64,000 nt of DNA from NCBI GenBank assembly GCA_964019335.1, contig OZ025742.1, positions 186,001-250,000 on the forward strand, in the 5' to 3' direction. Below are positions 21,407 through 30,710 of this stretch, one piece after another; the stretch's first letter is position 1, and the number at the start of each line of letters is the position of its first letter. Below the pieces are notes generated by a model, which worked only from the letters and a program-made list of their open reading frames with translations, did not search any database and was not told the origin of the DNA. The translations under genes were made by a program, and so were the position numbers. This stretch comes from Diplonema japonicum. Lineage: Eukaryota > Euglenozoa > Diplonemea > Diplonemida > Diplonemidae.

Positions 21407-22120
21407 TCACTGGAAAGCTTTTATATACTGCCCTTTGCTGAAAGAAATGAGACAATCTGTGGAACAGAGCGCGTACAGGAAAGGTATGTAGACCAGGCTC
21501 TCCGGGAGGATGGTGGGGATAGTTTGCTCGGCAGTCTTTTCAAATGAGAAGCAGGAGAAAGGTTTAGGAGGAAGGGGCTCAGTACAGCGGCATGTGTCGG
21601 GAGTGGAGTGGGGGAGGGATGGGGCGGGGTCGGACGGCCTGAGGAGTGGGTTGTTTAGGAGGTTGAGGTAGGTGAGCGATGTGACGAGGGGGTGCAGGGC
21701 CTCTGTGAAGAGTGTGATGCGGTTGTCTTCTAGAGACAGTGTTCTAAGTGAGCGCAGCTGTGCGAGGGACTCCGGGAGCGAACGCAGCTCGTTGCCGCCA
21801 AGGTACAACTCTTCGATGTACTTCAGCCCACACAAAACACTGGGCACTTCACCAAGACAGCACTGGGTGAGGTCCACCCTTGTAAGCCTCAGCCCCGTCA
21901 GTGTGTTTGGAATGCATCGTAGCCTCTTGTTCTGCTTCAACATAAGGTTCTTCAGCCCTTTCACATCTCCAATAGTGTACGGCACTTCTGTAAGCCACTC
22001 CCTGCCCTCCAGCCAGAGGCTGAGGCACCCACTGTCCTTCACAGTTTCGATGTCCTGTCGGGCCAGTTCATACGCAGCGTGCTCCATGGCAATGGACGCA
22101 ACCCGACGTGTCGACTGCAT
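21407..22120 (-). CDS. Leucine-rich-repeat protein (RSU1/SHOC2-like LRRs)
   Basis: ATG at 22120 (MQSTRRVASIAMEHAAYE); upstream in-frame codons lie in a pyrimidine-rich acceptor-like stretch. About 237 aa. Residues ~45-155 are typical 23-residue LRRs: LKNLMLKQNKRLRCIPNTL, IEELYLGGNELRSLPESL, LRTLSLEDNRI, LTYLNLLNNPLL. LRRs mediate protein binding. The C-terminal third is Pro/Ser/Cys-rich and lacks repeats; it may be altered by an unrecognised intron. These LRRs are unrelated in type to the 25-residue repeats at 54-64 kb. Confidence 0.75.
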   Translation of the reverse strand: MQSTRRVASIAMEHAAYELARQDIETVKDSGCLSLWLEGREWLTEVPYTIGDVKGLKNLMLKQNKRLRCIPNTLTGLRLTRVDLTQCCLGEVPSVLCGLKYIEELYLGGNELRSLPESLAQLRSLRTLSLEDNRITLFTEALHPLVTSLTYLNLLNNPLLRPSDPAPSLPHSTPDTCRCTEPLPPKPFSCFSFEKTAEQTIPTILPESLVYIPFLYALCSTDCLISFSKGQYIKAFQ

Positions 22121-22207
22121 TGTGAGCTCAAAGGGATTACGCCGAAGAACAAGAGAAAAAAAAAATAATGAAGTAAAGGGTGCAATTTTAGGAAAACAGA
22201 ACCACAT

Positions 22208-22557
22208 GGAAGATGAAATAGTATAAAAGATAAAGGAGGCCCGTGTTGGTTACAGGTACACCTCGGCCGAGCTGTAGCTAATTGTTCTGTTCCAGCCAGG
22301 CCCCGGGTAGCTAAGATTCCGTGTTCGTGCAGGTTGCTGCCTGTTCGTCAAACCGATGGGAGGAAGCTGCGAACGACACATCCGATGTACTTCTTTACAT
22401 CCCCATGTTATCCCTCCTCCTTTTTTTAATAAAGAGGGTTCACCCCTTACCCCCTCACCCCCTTCCAAACGACGTCTCGATGTCGTTGACGAGGTACTGC
22501 AGCGTGCGGTCTGTGTGGGTGTGTGTGTTTCTTCTTTTTCTCTCTCTTTCGTTTGTC
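22208..22557. other. Short spacer, no gene seen
   Basis: About 350 bp between the LRR gene and the 261-aa gene. It contains C-rich stretches and an A/T stretch near 22420-22436. Only fragmentary frames are present and I see no supported gene. Confidence 0.5.
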
Positions 22558-23390
22558 CTATTCCCTCAACACACCGTATCGTTCGTTCAAACTATTGCCT
22601 GCTTCGATCTCTCGCTTTTGTGTCATTGTGTACCCCTTGTTCTCTAGTATCTCCGCTGTCAAAGGTGCGAACCTATGGTGGAACAGCGTCACTGCATTCT
22701 GTGAATTGTACAACTCGCCAATAGAGTCCATCCTCTTGCAGAGATGCTGCACCCTTTCTAGATCATTTGTTGCGTCTTTCTTTGGACGGTAAGCCGGGAA
22801 GAGCCTCTGCAGGCTGCCGTAGTCTTCGGTGTCACCGCCATGAAGACAAGCGGGGTGCACCACATGCCACGGCCAAGGGGCCCGTTGCTTCCTCCACCTC
22901 TCCCAAGGGAGCAGAGCGGTGGGCTTTGCCTTTATATAGCTTCTTCTTATGTACTCCTTGCTGAAACCCTCACAGTACACGCTGTCTGCCATGCTCTCTT
23001 CGACGAACTTGCATACATTGTCCCAAAACGTAGGGAATGCGTAATCGTACAGTGGTATCACCACTACTTGCATCGGCTTCGTTGGGATGCTGCCCTTCCT
23101 GTCCATGTCCTTGATCTCTTCCATGTTCAACTGGAACACGTGTGCTGCTGCTACCACTGACGTGTCTGTTAGAAGGTGATTTGTTTCTTCCGTTTTAAGG
23201 TTCCCAACATACAGGTCCCCGAACTATGATCCAGATTTTTCTTGTACACAAACTCTTGAGGGAGATACTTCCGCAGAACCACTCTACTGGCTCGCATTTT
23301 TTTCTTTTTTCTTGCTGCGAAAATAAAACTCAAAACTTCCCCCTCTGTGATATTTATCAGATTGCAAAATTCAAACACATAACGTACCAT
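22558..23390 (-). CDS. Unknown protein, 261 aa
   Basis: Exons 23390-23213 and 23165-22558; the 47-nt intron is GTATGT...TCTAACAG and the join reads SSGTYTSVVAAAHVFQLN. The start ATG is preceded directly by C26-TTTAG, which fills nearly the whole 38-bp gap to the upstream gene. The protein is globular with many aromatic residues (YDYAFPTFWDNVCKFVEE, WERWRKQRAPWPWHVVHP). No recognised domain, TM or signal peptide. Confidence 0.7.
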
Positions 23391-23395
23391 CTAAA

Positions 23396-23421
23396 GGGGG
23401 GGGGGGGGGGGGGGGGGGGGG
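23396..23421 (+). promoter_or_regulatory. poly(C)-TTTAG acceptor-like spacer (transcript sense)
   Basis: Twenty-six G on the plus strand read as C26 then TTTAG then ATG in the transcript. This 38-bp spacer is everything between the stop at 23429 and the next start at 23390. It looks like the pyrimidine tract and AG of a trans-splice acceptor. This is inferred; no spliced leader was seen in the window. Confidence 0.5.
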
Positions 23422-23428
23422 AGGTCGG

Positions 23429-24721
23429 TCAGCCGCTGAAGGAGACAGAGCGTGATGTGGTAGAGTCTCCTTTGCTGGAGGCGACGGAGCGTGTGTCATC
23501 CGTGATGACAGCCTGCTCTTCTGTGTAAGCGGAGAGGGTGCTGATGACCCAGTTGGAGGAGCCGTTGCAGAGGTCGAAGACGGCGTAGGTGATCCACTCA
23601 TGCGAGAAGGCGATGAGCAAGGACACCACCGCACAGTCAAGGATGAGAGCTGTCCAGTAAGGCAGTGCCATGGTCACTGCAGTGCGCAGCTGGATGTAGG
23701 CCTGCATGGTAGGCTGTGCCCACGTGGTCAACAAGTACAGTGCCACCAGCACGGACACCCCCCAGAAGAGAACCCCTCTCGTGAGCGTGCTCCGCGATGT
23801 CCTGTTCTTCTCCAAATGCAGCAGGCCCATCAATCTGGTGTGCAGTGCCTGTGTGTACACCTGCTCTTCCACAAGTCCTTTCATCCTCTCTCTGCTCTCA
23901 TTCACTTCCACCAACGCACGTTCCAGCCGCAGGTTCTCTTGCTCCATGACCATCAGCTTCTGCAGCACGTCGTGTTCTCTTTCTGTCGAGAACTGCAGCT
24001 TGTACTTCAACGCTTCCTCGCGTGTCTTGAGCTGCTGCAGGTACATCTCCATCCTGCCGTCACCATCGGCGCCAGAAGGGTGCGACCCGTTGGTGAGGGG
24101 CGTGATGACCTGCCGCACGTCTACGATGCTATCGTTGCCTTCGTCTTGCAGGAAGCTAGAGGCAGCGTTCGGGTTGAGGGCGCTGTTGGGAGACTGGGAG
24201 TATGAACGCTTGCGGGGCGTGGTGGGGGAACGACGGAAGCTGGAGGAGGGGTTGAGGTTCACGGGGGCAACGGTAGGCTGGTTGGCGTTGCACATGAAGG
24301 AGACACTCCCTGAGCGCAGTCTGTTCTTTGCGCCGGCCATGGCAGAAACAACCGCAGCACTCTTATCGCCCAGCACCACAGAGGACGGCTCGGGGAGGGA
24401 CTGTGAGGAGTTAGGTCCCGAGACGACTTCCTTCTCTATGCCAATGCCTTCGTGTGCTAGCATCACCGTTAGTGCACGGGCAGCTGCCATCAGCTTGTCG
24501 TTCCTGCAGTTCGGGTGCGCGTCGACGTAGGAGGTGATGATGTCTAGCCGCAAGGACGCCGACTTCAGCATTTGCTGGATGCGCCTCTCCGTCGCCTCCA
24601 CCATGTCCGGTGAGGGGATGCTGCCACTTAGCATCCTGAAACTTTCCACAAACTCATTTACCTGCGCAAGAACATTAGAACTGTTCTCCGCAGTCACTGG
24701 TGCCCACCTGCCGATAGACAT
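23429..24721 (-). CDS. Two-TM coiled-coil membrane protein, 430 aa
   Basis: ATG at 24721. A hydrophilic Ser/Pro-rich N-terminal half (RSPTTPRKRSYSQSP) leads into a coiled coil around residues 220-300 (QQLKTREEALKYKLQF; MVMEQENLRLERALVEV). Two hydrophobic segments follow, GVLFWGVSVLVALYLLTTWA and ALILDCAVVSLLIAF. The C-terminal tail is Ser/Thr-rich. It resembles a tail-anchored organelle tether in layout only; the family is unknown. Confidence 0.7.
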   Translation of the reverse strand: MSIGRWAPVTAENSSNVLAQVNEFVESFRMLSGSIPSPDMVEATERRIQQMLKSASLRLDIITSYVDAHPNCRNDKLMAAARALTVMLAHEGIGIEKEVVSGPNSSQSLPEPSSVVLGDKSAAVVSAMAGAKNRLRSGSVSFMCNANQPTVAPVNLNPSSSFRRSPTTPRKRSYSQSPNSALNPNAASSFLQDEGNDSIVDVRQVITPLTNGSHPSGADGDGRMEMYLQQLKTREEALKYKLQFSTEREHDVLQKLMVMEQENLRLERALVEVNESRERMKGLVEEQVYTQALHTRLMGLLHLEKNRTSRSTLTRGVLFWGVSVLVALYLLTTWAQPTMQAYIQLRTAVTMALPYWTALILDCAVVSLLIAFSHEWITYAVFDLCNGSSNWVISTLSAYTEEQAVITDDTRSVASSKGDSTTSRSVSFSG

Positions 24722-24827
24722 CTACGGCAATCCTGAGGTGGGGTGCTTGTGCTGGGAAGAAGAAATAAAAAAAAAGAAAAATAAAATTTAGCTGTTTGGA
24801 AAAACGGTGCTTTCAAAAGGGGTGCGC

Positions 24828-24974
24828 TTACTCCCTTTTCTCCTTTGCGTATGCCTCGATGTAACTCAAAATATCCTCTGGCCTATCTTTTATCATGCTG
24901 CTGATCAAGGCATCAATCACACTAGGCACCTGCTTCATCACGAGCCACTCTCTGTCCGCTGCCTCCGTCGACAT
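24828..24974 (-). CDS. 48-aa RIIa/DPY-30-type docking-and-dimerisation protein
   Basis: Small complete frame, ATG 24974 to TAA 24828-24830. The sequence contains VPSVIDALISSMIKDRPED followed by ILSYIEAYAKEK. This fits the helix-turn-helix RIIa/DPY-30 fold, whose hallmark is an amphipathic helix then 'RPexpxxFxxxYLxxxk'. Such modules dimerise and bind AKAP-type helices, for example in flagellar radial spokes or Set1/MLL complexes. The upstream codons (KAKKKKEED) stay open, so a 5' exon is possible. Too short to assign to one complex. Confidence 0.6.
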   Translation of the reverse strand: MSTEAADREWLVMKQVPSVIDALISSMIKDRPEDILSYIEAYAKEKRE

Positions 24975-25595
24975 ATCTTCTTCTTTCTTCTTCTTGGCTT
25001 TTACCTATATTACAGTGTTGTGTTTGCATTCCCCTTTCCCCCCCCCCTTTTTTTTTGAAAACCAATGCACAAAATAGTAATTGGCAAGAAGCACATAAGT
25101 CTAAAAAGAAAATGGTTGGGTAAAGGCAGTTTTTTTTTTTTTTTTTCTTCTTCTTTTTGTTCTCCTCTTTTTTTTTTTTCTGTCATAAAAAGGAAAGTCA
25201 ATGACAGTGGTGACAAGCGCACGAAGAGAGAGCATTGCTTCTTTTAGTTGTTATTTCTCTTTCCCCCCCCCCTCTTTTTTTTTCTCTTTTGGAGAAAAAA
25301 AAGATGGTTTTATGAGACAATATATAAAAAAAGAGAAAATGAATAAGAAGGAGTGCTTCGCTGGTGACATGGGGTCTAAAAGAAAAAGGGGGCGGGCAAA
25401 CAAAGTAAAAGGACCCCTGAAGATCAAAAAAAAGAGAAAAGATAAAAAAGAAGAGGCCGGGGGGGGGGGGGGGATAAACATACCTCGGGCGTGAGGTAGA
25501 CTCTAACAGATCAAATAATCAAAAAAAAGGGGGGTATTATTTTTTCTTTTCTTTTTTTTTTCTTTTTCTTCTTCCTCTTCTCTATTTCCCTTCTT
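24975..25595. other. Homopolymer-rich spacer
   Basis: About 620 bp between the RING gene and the docking-protein gene. It contains several T, A and G runs, including ~15 G at 25459-25473. No supported gene. Confidence 0.55.
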
Positions 25596-26734
25596 TCACC
25601 GGATCAGCAATGCGTCGCGCTTTGCAGCAGGCTTACGCTTTTTCGTGGTTTTTTTCTTCTCCTTAGGTTCCTGTTTAGGTTCTGCTTGCCCTGGAGAGGA
25701 GGCTTTGGGGGGTGTGGACTTTTGCTTCTTCGGCTTTGGCTCTTCTGCAGGGGGCTTCGTGACCTTCTTCTTGATGATAGGTTTCACAGCACCCTCAGGG
25801 GCCACTTCAACGGAACAAACAGGACATTTCTTAGACTCGGAAAGCCATTTATCGATGCAATCCAGGTGGAAGACGTGGGGGCAGGACAGATGGCGCATGA
25901 CATCACCTTCTTCAAGCTCGCACATGCACACAGCACACTTCTTGTCAAGAACATCTAAATCCTCAGAGAAGGTCATTTTGACGGTCCTCTTTTCGATCTC
26001 GCCTGGTGCCAGACCAACGTTGACCTTCCCAACAGTGTCGCACAGCTCCTGGAGCTCCTCGTAGCTCATGCTGTCAACGTCCACCTGTGGCGCCAGCACC
26101 CCCAGGCCCATCTCGCTCAGGTGTTCTTGTATCAGTGCGAATGACTGCAGGCTCGACATGCCCTGCGACTGTGCTGTCCTCAAGATGTCCATCACCCGCA
26201 TCATTCCTTGCATGTCCATCTCCTCGTCCTCCTCTGTCCCCTCCTCGCCGGAGAGCTCGCTCTCGTCTTCCATCCTCCCCCCGAATAGCTCCTCGTCGCC
26301 ACCCTCAAATCCATCCATCAGCGCCTGTTTTGTTTCGGGGTATTTTTTATTTTTTTATTTTTTTATTTTTGTTTCAATACCTGCATCCCGTCCTGCTGCT
26401 GCATGTAATACTGCTGCTGTGCAATATCCCTTAGCAGTGCTAACCGTGCCTTTTTTTTTTTTTTTTTTTTCTTCTTCTTTTTTTACCGCCTTTTATCCCC
26501 CCTTCACACCTCCAGATCATTCTCATCCGGCCTCAGATCAGCGGGGAGCGAGTTCTCCAGCTCTTCGTATTCTAGCAGCTGCAGTCGCAGCGCGTAGTTG
26601 TTGTCGTCCCCTGCCCCGTCCTCCGTCGCCTCCTCCTTCGCTGTCTCAGGCCTCTTCTCTTCCTTATCAGCTTCGGGGCTCAGCACCGACCCCAAAAGGT
26701 CTGAGGCACTTCCATTATCACCCAAACCCGCCAT
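25596..26734 (-). CDS. RING-H2 E3 ubiquitin-ligase-like protein
   Basis: About 340 aa from three exons: 26734-26510, 26449-26381, 26324-25596. Introns are 60 and 56 nt; the first (GTGTGA donor) ends in a long poly(A) run plus G. Joined exons read DENDLE|ARLALLRDIAQQQYYMQQQ|ALMDGFEGG. The RING-H2 finger is complete: CAVCMCE, CPHVFHLDCIDKWL, CPVC (C3H2C3 spacing). Before it, SYEELQELCDTVGKVNVGL resembles the helix preceding the RING in BIG BROTHER/RNF-type ligases. The tail is Lys/Pro-rich and basic. Likely transfers ubiquitin from E2 to unknown targets. The 5' exon alone could be mistaken for a separate 76-aa gene. Confidence 0.85.
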
Positions 26735-26812
26735 GTTCCTAGGCTAGTGTGGGACAAAGTAAGTGGAAATAGGGGGGAATGGGGGGGATACAGCAACAAA
26801 GAGAGGTGTAAA

Positions 26813-29800
26813 CTATCTCTTGTTCCTGTCGCGCACACCCACCAGAGGTCGCGAGGACAGCCCTACGTACGAGCTCATGTCTTGGAGGTCTGCGATGGGT
26901 ATCTCGTTCTGCACGGGGAACCAGTAGCTCAGCTGCGTGGCAGCATTGGGAAGGTGCTTGATGGGCTGCTGTTTGGGCTTCAGCATGCTGGAGGGCATCA
27001 GGGATTCCAGACTAACACTGGAGATTACGGGCATGGCAGGGGGGAGCTTCCGCGGGCGAGGCGGGGATATCCTGTACCTGTGGCCGTTCTGGAAGGTGAT
27101 AGGACGGTCCATCTCACGCTGGTAACTAACAACTGCATTTTCGAACACTGACGCTGTCTCGGGTGCTAAGGTCATCTGCGACGTATGCGCCTGAGGCGAC
27201 GGCCTGTCCGAAAGCTGCTGCACATGCACCGGGACGGGAAGGGGGCTCTTCACGTGCAGGTCTAAGACCTTCGGTGGGTGTGTCCCGTAGCTAGTTGGCC
27301 CTGTGCCCTGCGTACCTATGCCACTTGTTCTATAAGCTGCCTCAGGTCCTGGCACTGTGCTTCCTCCTCCCATAGCTGCCACAATAGCTCCTATCTGCCC
27401 TTCTTGTGCTGCGGCTGCTGCGGCTTGCTCATCACGGACAAACGTAGAGGGCTGCATGTGCCTGTCGTGCCGGATGGCAATGACACCTTGCAGTTCTTTG
27501 GCACTGTGGCTTGTTGTTTCTTGTTCTCCAGTAACTGGGGACCCCCTCACAGTGGCTGCGGTGGTAGGCGGGTCCCTCGCGACACGGTCTGCTGCCTGAA
27601 GCGGCATGTTTACCGGATGAAAGGAAACCTGTCGCAGCTGACTCTGTGGGACGTACTCTATCTGACGTGGCTGCGATGTGCCCGCAAGTTGTGCGGGAGG
27701 CACCCTGTGCAGCACGGGGTCGGTGGGAACAGGGGCATGGACAGGTACAGGAGAATAATATGGATGCTGCGCAGCGGTTCTGTGGTTCTCCTCTATAATC
27801 GCCTTGGAGCTCTTTCGAATGATCTTCACGACGCGTTCCATGTACATCTCACGTTGCGTTAAGAGTGATGCCTTTTTTTTAGCCCACTTGTCCTCCCACT
27901 TCTTCATCCACTTCTCCATCCTGTCCCATACTGTTTCCTTCATGTTATCTTTCATCTCTTTCATGATGCGCTTCTCGATGGCCAGCGATGCCTCCGCCAC
28001 GATGGCCTTGCGAATGTCTTGCTTCTCTTCTGGAGTCATGTTGTTCAAAGCTTCTACCTCCATGCTGAGTGCCTTGTTGGCATCTAGTTCGTGTTCGTAT
28101 TTCTGCTTTGTAGTTGTATATGTCTCGATCAATGTGTTCAGATTCTTTATGATAACTTCAAAGCCCTGCTGCAGCTGTTCCTCGTTCGGCATCCGCACAG
28201 AGTCATCCACAAGTGCTGCTTGCAACATGTCTGCAATGCGTAACATGTATGACCACACGAACTCCTCTCGGTCTCTTTGGGCCATATCGTTAGAGAGAGC
28301 TGCCGCCTTCAGTTCTTCGAGCTGTGCTTCGGTTCGCTTCAGGGACAGCAGCGTCTGCGGGTCAGGCTCTACCTTCACTTCTTGCGCTGGGGGTGTCGGG
28401 GGCCTTGGTGGAGTAGGCGGCCTTGCGTCGACAGCAGCGTCTCTTTCTGCCACTGCTTGCATCAGCTCTGCGGTCTTGCGCTCTAGTAGTTGGCTGTTGT
28501 AGTCGAGCCTCTCAGTGGCTTTGTCAAGCTTGGCCTGCAGCTCTGACACTTCATTGTGCGCTGCTTTCAGCCTGCTTTCATTTTTGTTAAGCACTTGCTG
28601 TTTCTCTAGCTCAGCGCAAGTCTTTTCATGCTTGGCTTTTAGCTTCTGGTGTTCCCGCTCATGCTGTGTCACCTGTGCAGTAAGTGTGGCGATCGTCACT
28701 TCTGCTGAGGCGAGATTTTTCTTCATGATAAGAAGCTCACCTTCTGCAGCAGTGCACTTCTCCTGCATCTCTATTAAACCGTCCTGAGCCGAAAGATTCT
28801 GCCTTAGAATGGTGTCCTCCAAATTGTCGATTTTCGACTTCAGTGTCATAGCGTGCATCTTGAAAGCCATCATATCTATTTTGTTTTGGCTTGCCTGCTT
28901 CATCAGCGCTTCGTTGACAGCCTTCTCGATCTCTTTCTTGTCCTTCCTTTCATTCTCTGCGGTATCGATCATCCCTTGTTGGTTCATGGACGCGATTTTT
29001 AACACTTCGATGGTCGCCTTATAGTCCTCAATAAGGCACTCGTAGGCTTCTATCGCTTTGCGATGCTTTTCTTCGGCTTCTTCCATCTTCGATTGGTTCT
29101 CCGATACAATTGTGTTCATCTTGTTCTGGATCACATGGTTCTTGTCGCGAGTTCCTTGCAGCAAGCGGAATACCTTGTCCTCCCTCCCCTTCAGCGATTC
29201 CAGTGCTTGCTTATATTGTTCTTGATCGGTTTCTCGCACCTGCTGCAACGACCTCCTTACCATTTTTTCGTAGTTCCCTTGTTCGATGGGGCTTCTCTTG
29301 TCGGGTTTCTTGTTTTTTTTCTTCTTTATGGTTTCTTTCCCGTGTGGCTTCTTCACTCCCTTGCCGTCTTTCTTCCCTGCTGTGGCCTTCTTCTTATCCG
29401 TTTCTGTTTTCTTTTTATCGTCGTCGCTACTCCCGTCGCCTATCTTTGTCGGCATGTAAACCATGTCCTGCTGTTCTTGTTCTTTCCCCCTGTCTGCTTC
29501 CTCTTCAAGTATCGTTACGCGGTGCTTGCCCCCTTTCACTTTTTCCTGGGTTCTGTCCGTGGAACGCTCTGCTTCATTCGTGACTTCCTCCTCTTCTTCT
29601 TCTTCTTCTTCTTCTTCTTCTTCTTCTTCGAAGGACAAGTCCCTTATAATTGCCTTGGGATTGGTTGACTGCATTGCTTTCTCTTTCTCTTTCGGTCCGT
29701 GTGCGGTTGCGTCCTCTTCCTCTTCTTCTTCTTCTTCTTCGTCGCCAAAGTCGAGCTGCTTGTCATGTCCCTTTCTGAAGAGCTGTCCGAAGGCCGTTGC

Positions 29801-30031
29801 ATAACCCTTGCGGTACGACGCTTTTTCCTTCTTGAAGTCTTCGGGCTTTCGGTCTGCACCCAGAACAAGCTCCATGCACTTCTGGTCATCGCTGACAGTA
29901 CTCTCTTTGTCAGACTCTGTGCCACTCTGGCCCTGCTCCACCACTTTGCTCAGCACCGGCCCCAAGTACCGCTTCCCAGTGGGCACATTATTTGCAGTCT
30001 GCCTGGGTGACTTCAGTTGCCCCTCATCCAT
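26813..30031 (-). CDS. Large coiled-coil protein, 1072 aa, with poly-Glu blocks
   Basis: Single open frame from ATG 30031. The N-terminal ~250 residues are charged, with two poly-Glu tracts encoded by (GAA/GAG)n microsatellites near 29587-29635 and 29718-29745, and a Lys-rich segment. Residues ~260-720 are mostly coiled coil, broken by a Pro-rich RPPTPPRPPTPP motif. The C-terminal third is Pro/Thr/Gln-rich and probably disordered. No catalytic domain recognised. The spacer to the RING gene is only 78 bp and C/T-rich, ending in CTAG. Confidence 0.75.
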   Translation of the reverse strand: MDEGQLKSPRQTANNVPTGKRYLGPVLSKVVEQGQSGTESDKESTVSDDQKCMELVLGADRKPEDFKKEKASYRKGYATAFGQLFRKGHDKQLDFGDEEEEEEEEEDATAHGPKEKEKAMQSTNPKAIIRDLSFEEEEEEEEEEEEEEEVTNEAERSTDRTQEKVKGGKHRVTILEEEADRGKEQEQQDMVYMPTKIGDGSSDDDKKKTETDKKKATAGKKDGKGVKKPHGKETIKKKKNKKPDKRSPIEQGNYEKMVRRSLQQVRETDQEQYKQALESLKGREDKVFRLLQGTRDKNHVIQNKMNTIVSENQSKMEEAEEKHRKAIEAYECLIEDYKATIEVLKIASMNQQGMIDTAENERKDKKEIEKAVNEALMKQASQNKIDMMAFKMHAMTLKSKIDNLEDTILRQNLSAQDGLIEMQEKCTAAEGELLIMKKNLASAEVTIATLTAQVTQHEREHQKLKAKHEKTCAELEKQQVLNKNESRLKAAHNEVSELQAKLDKATERLDYNSQLLERKTAELMQAVAERDAAVDARPPTPPRPPTPPAQEVKVEPDPQTLLSLKRTEAQLEELKAAALSNDMAQRDREEFVWSYMLRIADMLQAALVDDSVRMPNEEQLQQGFEVIIKNLNTLIETYTTTKQKYEHELDANKALSMEVEALNNMTPEEKQDIRKAIVAEASLAIEKRIMKEMKDNMKETVWDRMEKWMKKWEDKWAKKKASLLTQREMYMERVVKIIRKSSKAIIEENHRTAAQHPYYSPVPVHAPVPTDPVLHRVPPAQLAGTSQPRQIEYVPQSQLRQVSFHPVNMPLQAADRVARDPPTTAATVRGSPVTGEQETTSHSAKELQGVIAIRHDRHMQPSTFVRDEQAAAAAAQEGQIGAIVAAMGGGSTVPGPEAAYRTSGIGTQGTGPTSYGTHPPKVLDLHVKSPLPVPVHVQQLSDRPSPQAHTSQMTLAPETASVFENAVVSYQREMDRPITFQNGHRYRISPPRPRKLPPAMPVISSVSLESLMPSSMLKPKQQPIKHLPNAATQLSYWFPVQNEIPIADLQDMSSYVGLSSRPLVGVRDRNKR

Positions 30032-30168
30032 AACATGGCACCTGGTTGTGATGGATGTGATGCTGCGTCAGGTGAAGAAACTTTGAAAAACTCTTATACA
30101 ATATACAGGTGTGTGGACAATGTCCAGGGTTTCTAACTAATGGGTTCTAAGTGAAAGCAAAGAAGTTA

Positions 30169-30549
30169 TTAACAAATGATGCAGCTTGCACGACGCTGCC
30201 GGGCTGAAAAGGCGGACGAGGATGTTGAAGAAGTAGGGGAGGAAAGGGAAGGTTTCTTGGACGTGAAGTTGATTTTACTCAGGACACAGATGGTTGCCTT
30301 GCAGACCCAACACGGCGCGTCCCACGGCAGGGCGAAGAGGTCGGAGCTGCAGCAGACATCGCGGCCATCTTCTAGAACCTTTGCTTGGTAGGCCAGCTTT
30401 CGCCTGAAGTCCTTTTCGAGTGCATCCTTCAAGCAGAACATGCACACACTTGTCTTGCAACACTTCAATACAAATATCTTCTGATACCGCAGCTTGCAAC
30501 CACCGCAGGTATATTTCTCCCCATCAGCTAGCGGGTGTACCTTCACCAT
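30169..30549 (-). CDS. Small Cys-rich zinc-binding (RING-like) protein with CaaX-like end
   Basis: 126 aa from ATG 30549. Cysteine pairs CGGC, CC, CMFC, CC and CWVC are spaced like a treble-clef or RING-like zinc module around residues 15-85 (YTCGGCKLRYQKIFVLKCC then CMFCLKDALEKDF). The C-terminus is a Ser/Thr-rich linker with a basic patch (ARQRR) and the last four residues CIIC. These fit a CaaX prenylation box, C-aliphatic-aliphatic-X, after a polybasic stretch. If real, the protein would be farnesylated or geranylgeranylated and membrane-bound. A short upstream exon cannot be ruled out, because the frame stays open before this ATG. Confidence 0.6.
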   Translation of the reverse strand: MVKVHPLADGEKYTCGGCKLRYQKIFVLKCCKTSVCMFCLKDALEKDFRRKLAYQAKVLEDGRDVCCSSDLFALPWDAPCWVCKATICVLSKINFTSKKPSLSSPTSSTSSSAFSARQRRASCIIC

Positions 30550-30710
30550 GTGGCGCAGTGCATCCCCGTCACCTGAGTGTGTAGATTAGCTTATCGTTGC
30601 ATCAGACGAGTATACTACAACATCAAAGGGTGGGACACAGGGTAGTGAGAGAAAGAAATAAAGGTAGGGCTTATCAACAACAGGGGGTATCTATGGTCTG
30701 GGGTGCGGCT

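Noticed and set aside
26504-26734. Separate 76-aa gene
   Set aside because: It ends at a GTGTGA donor and joins in frame to the RING protein exons; better explained as exon 1.
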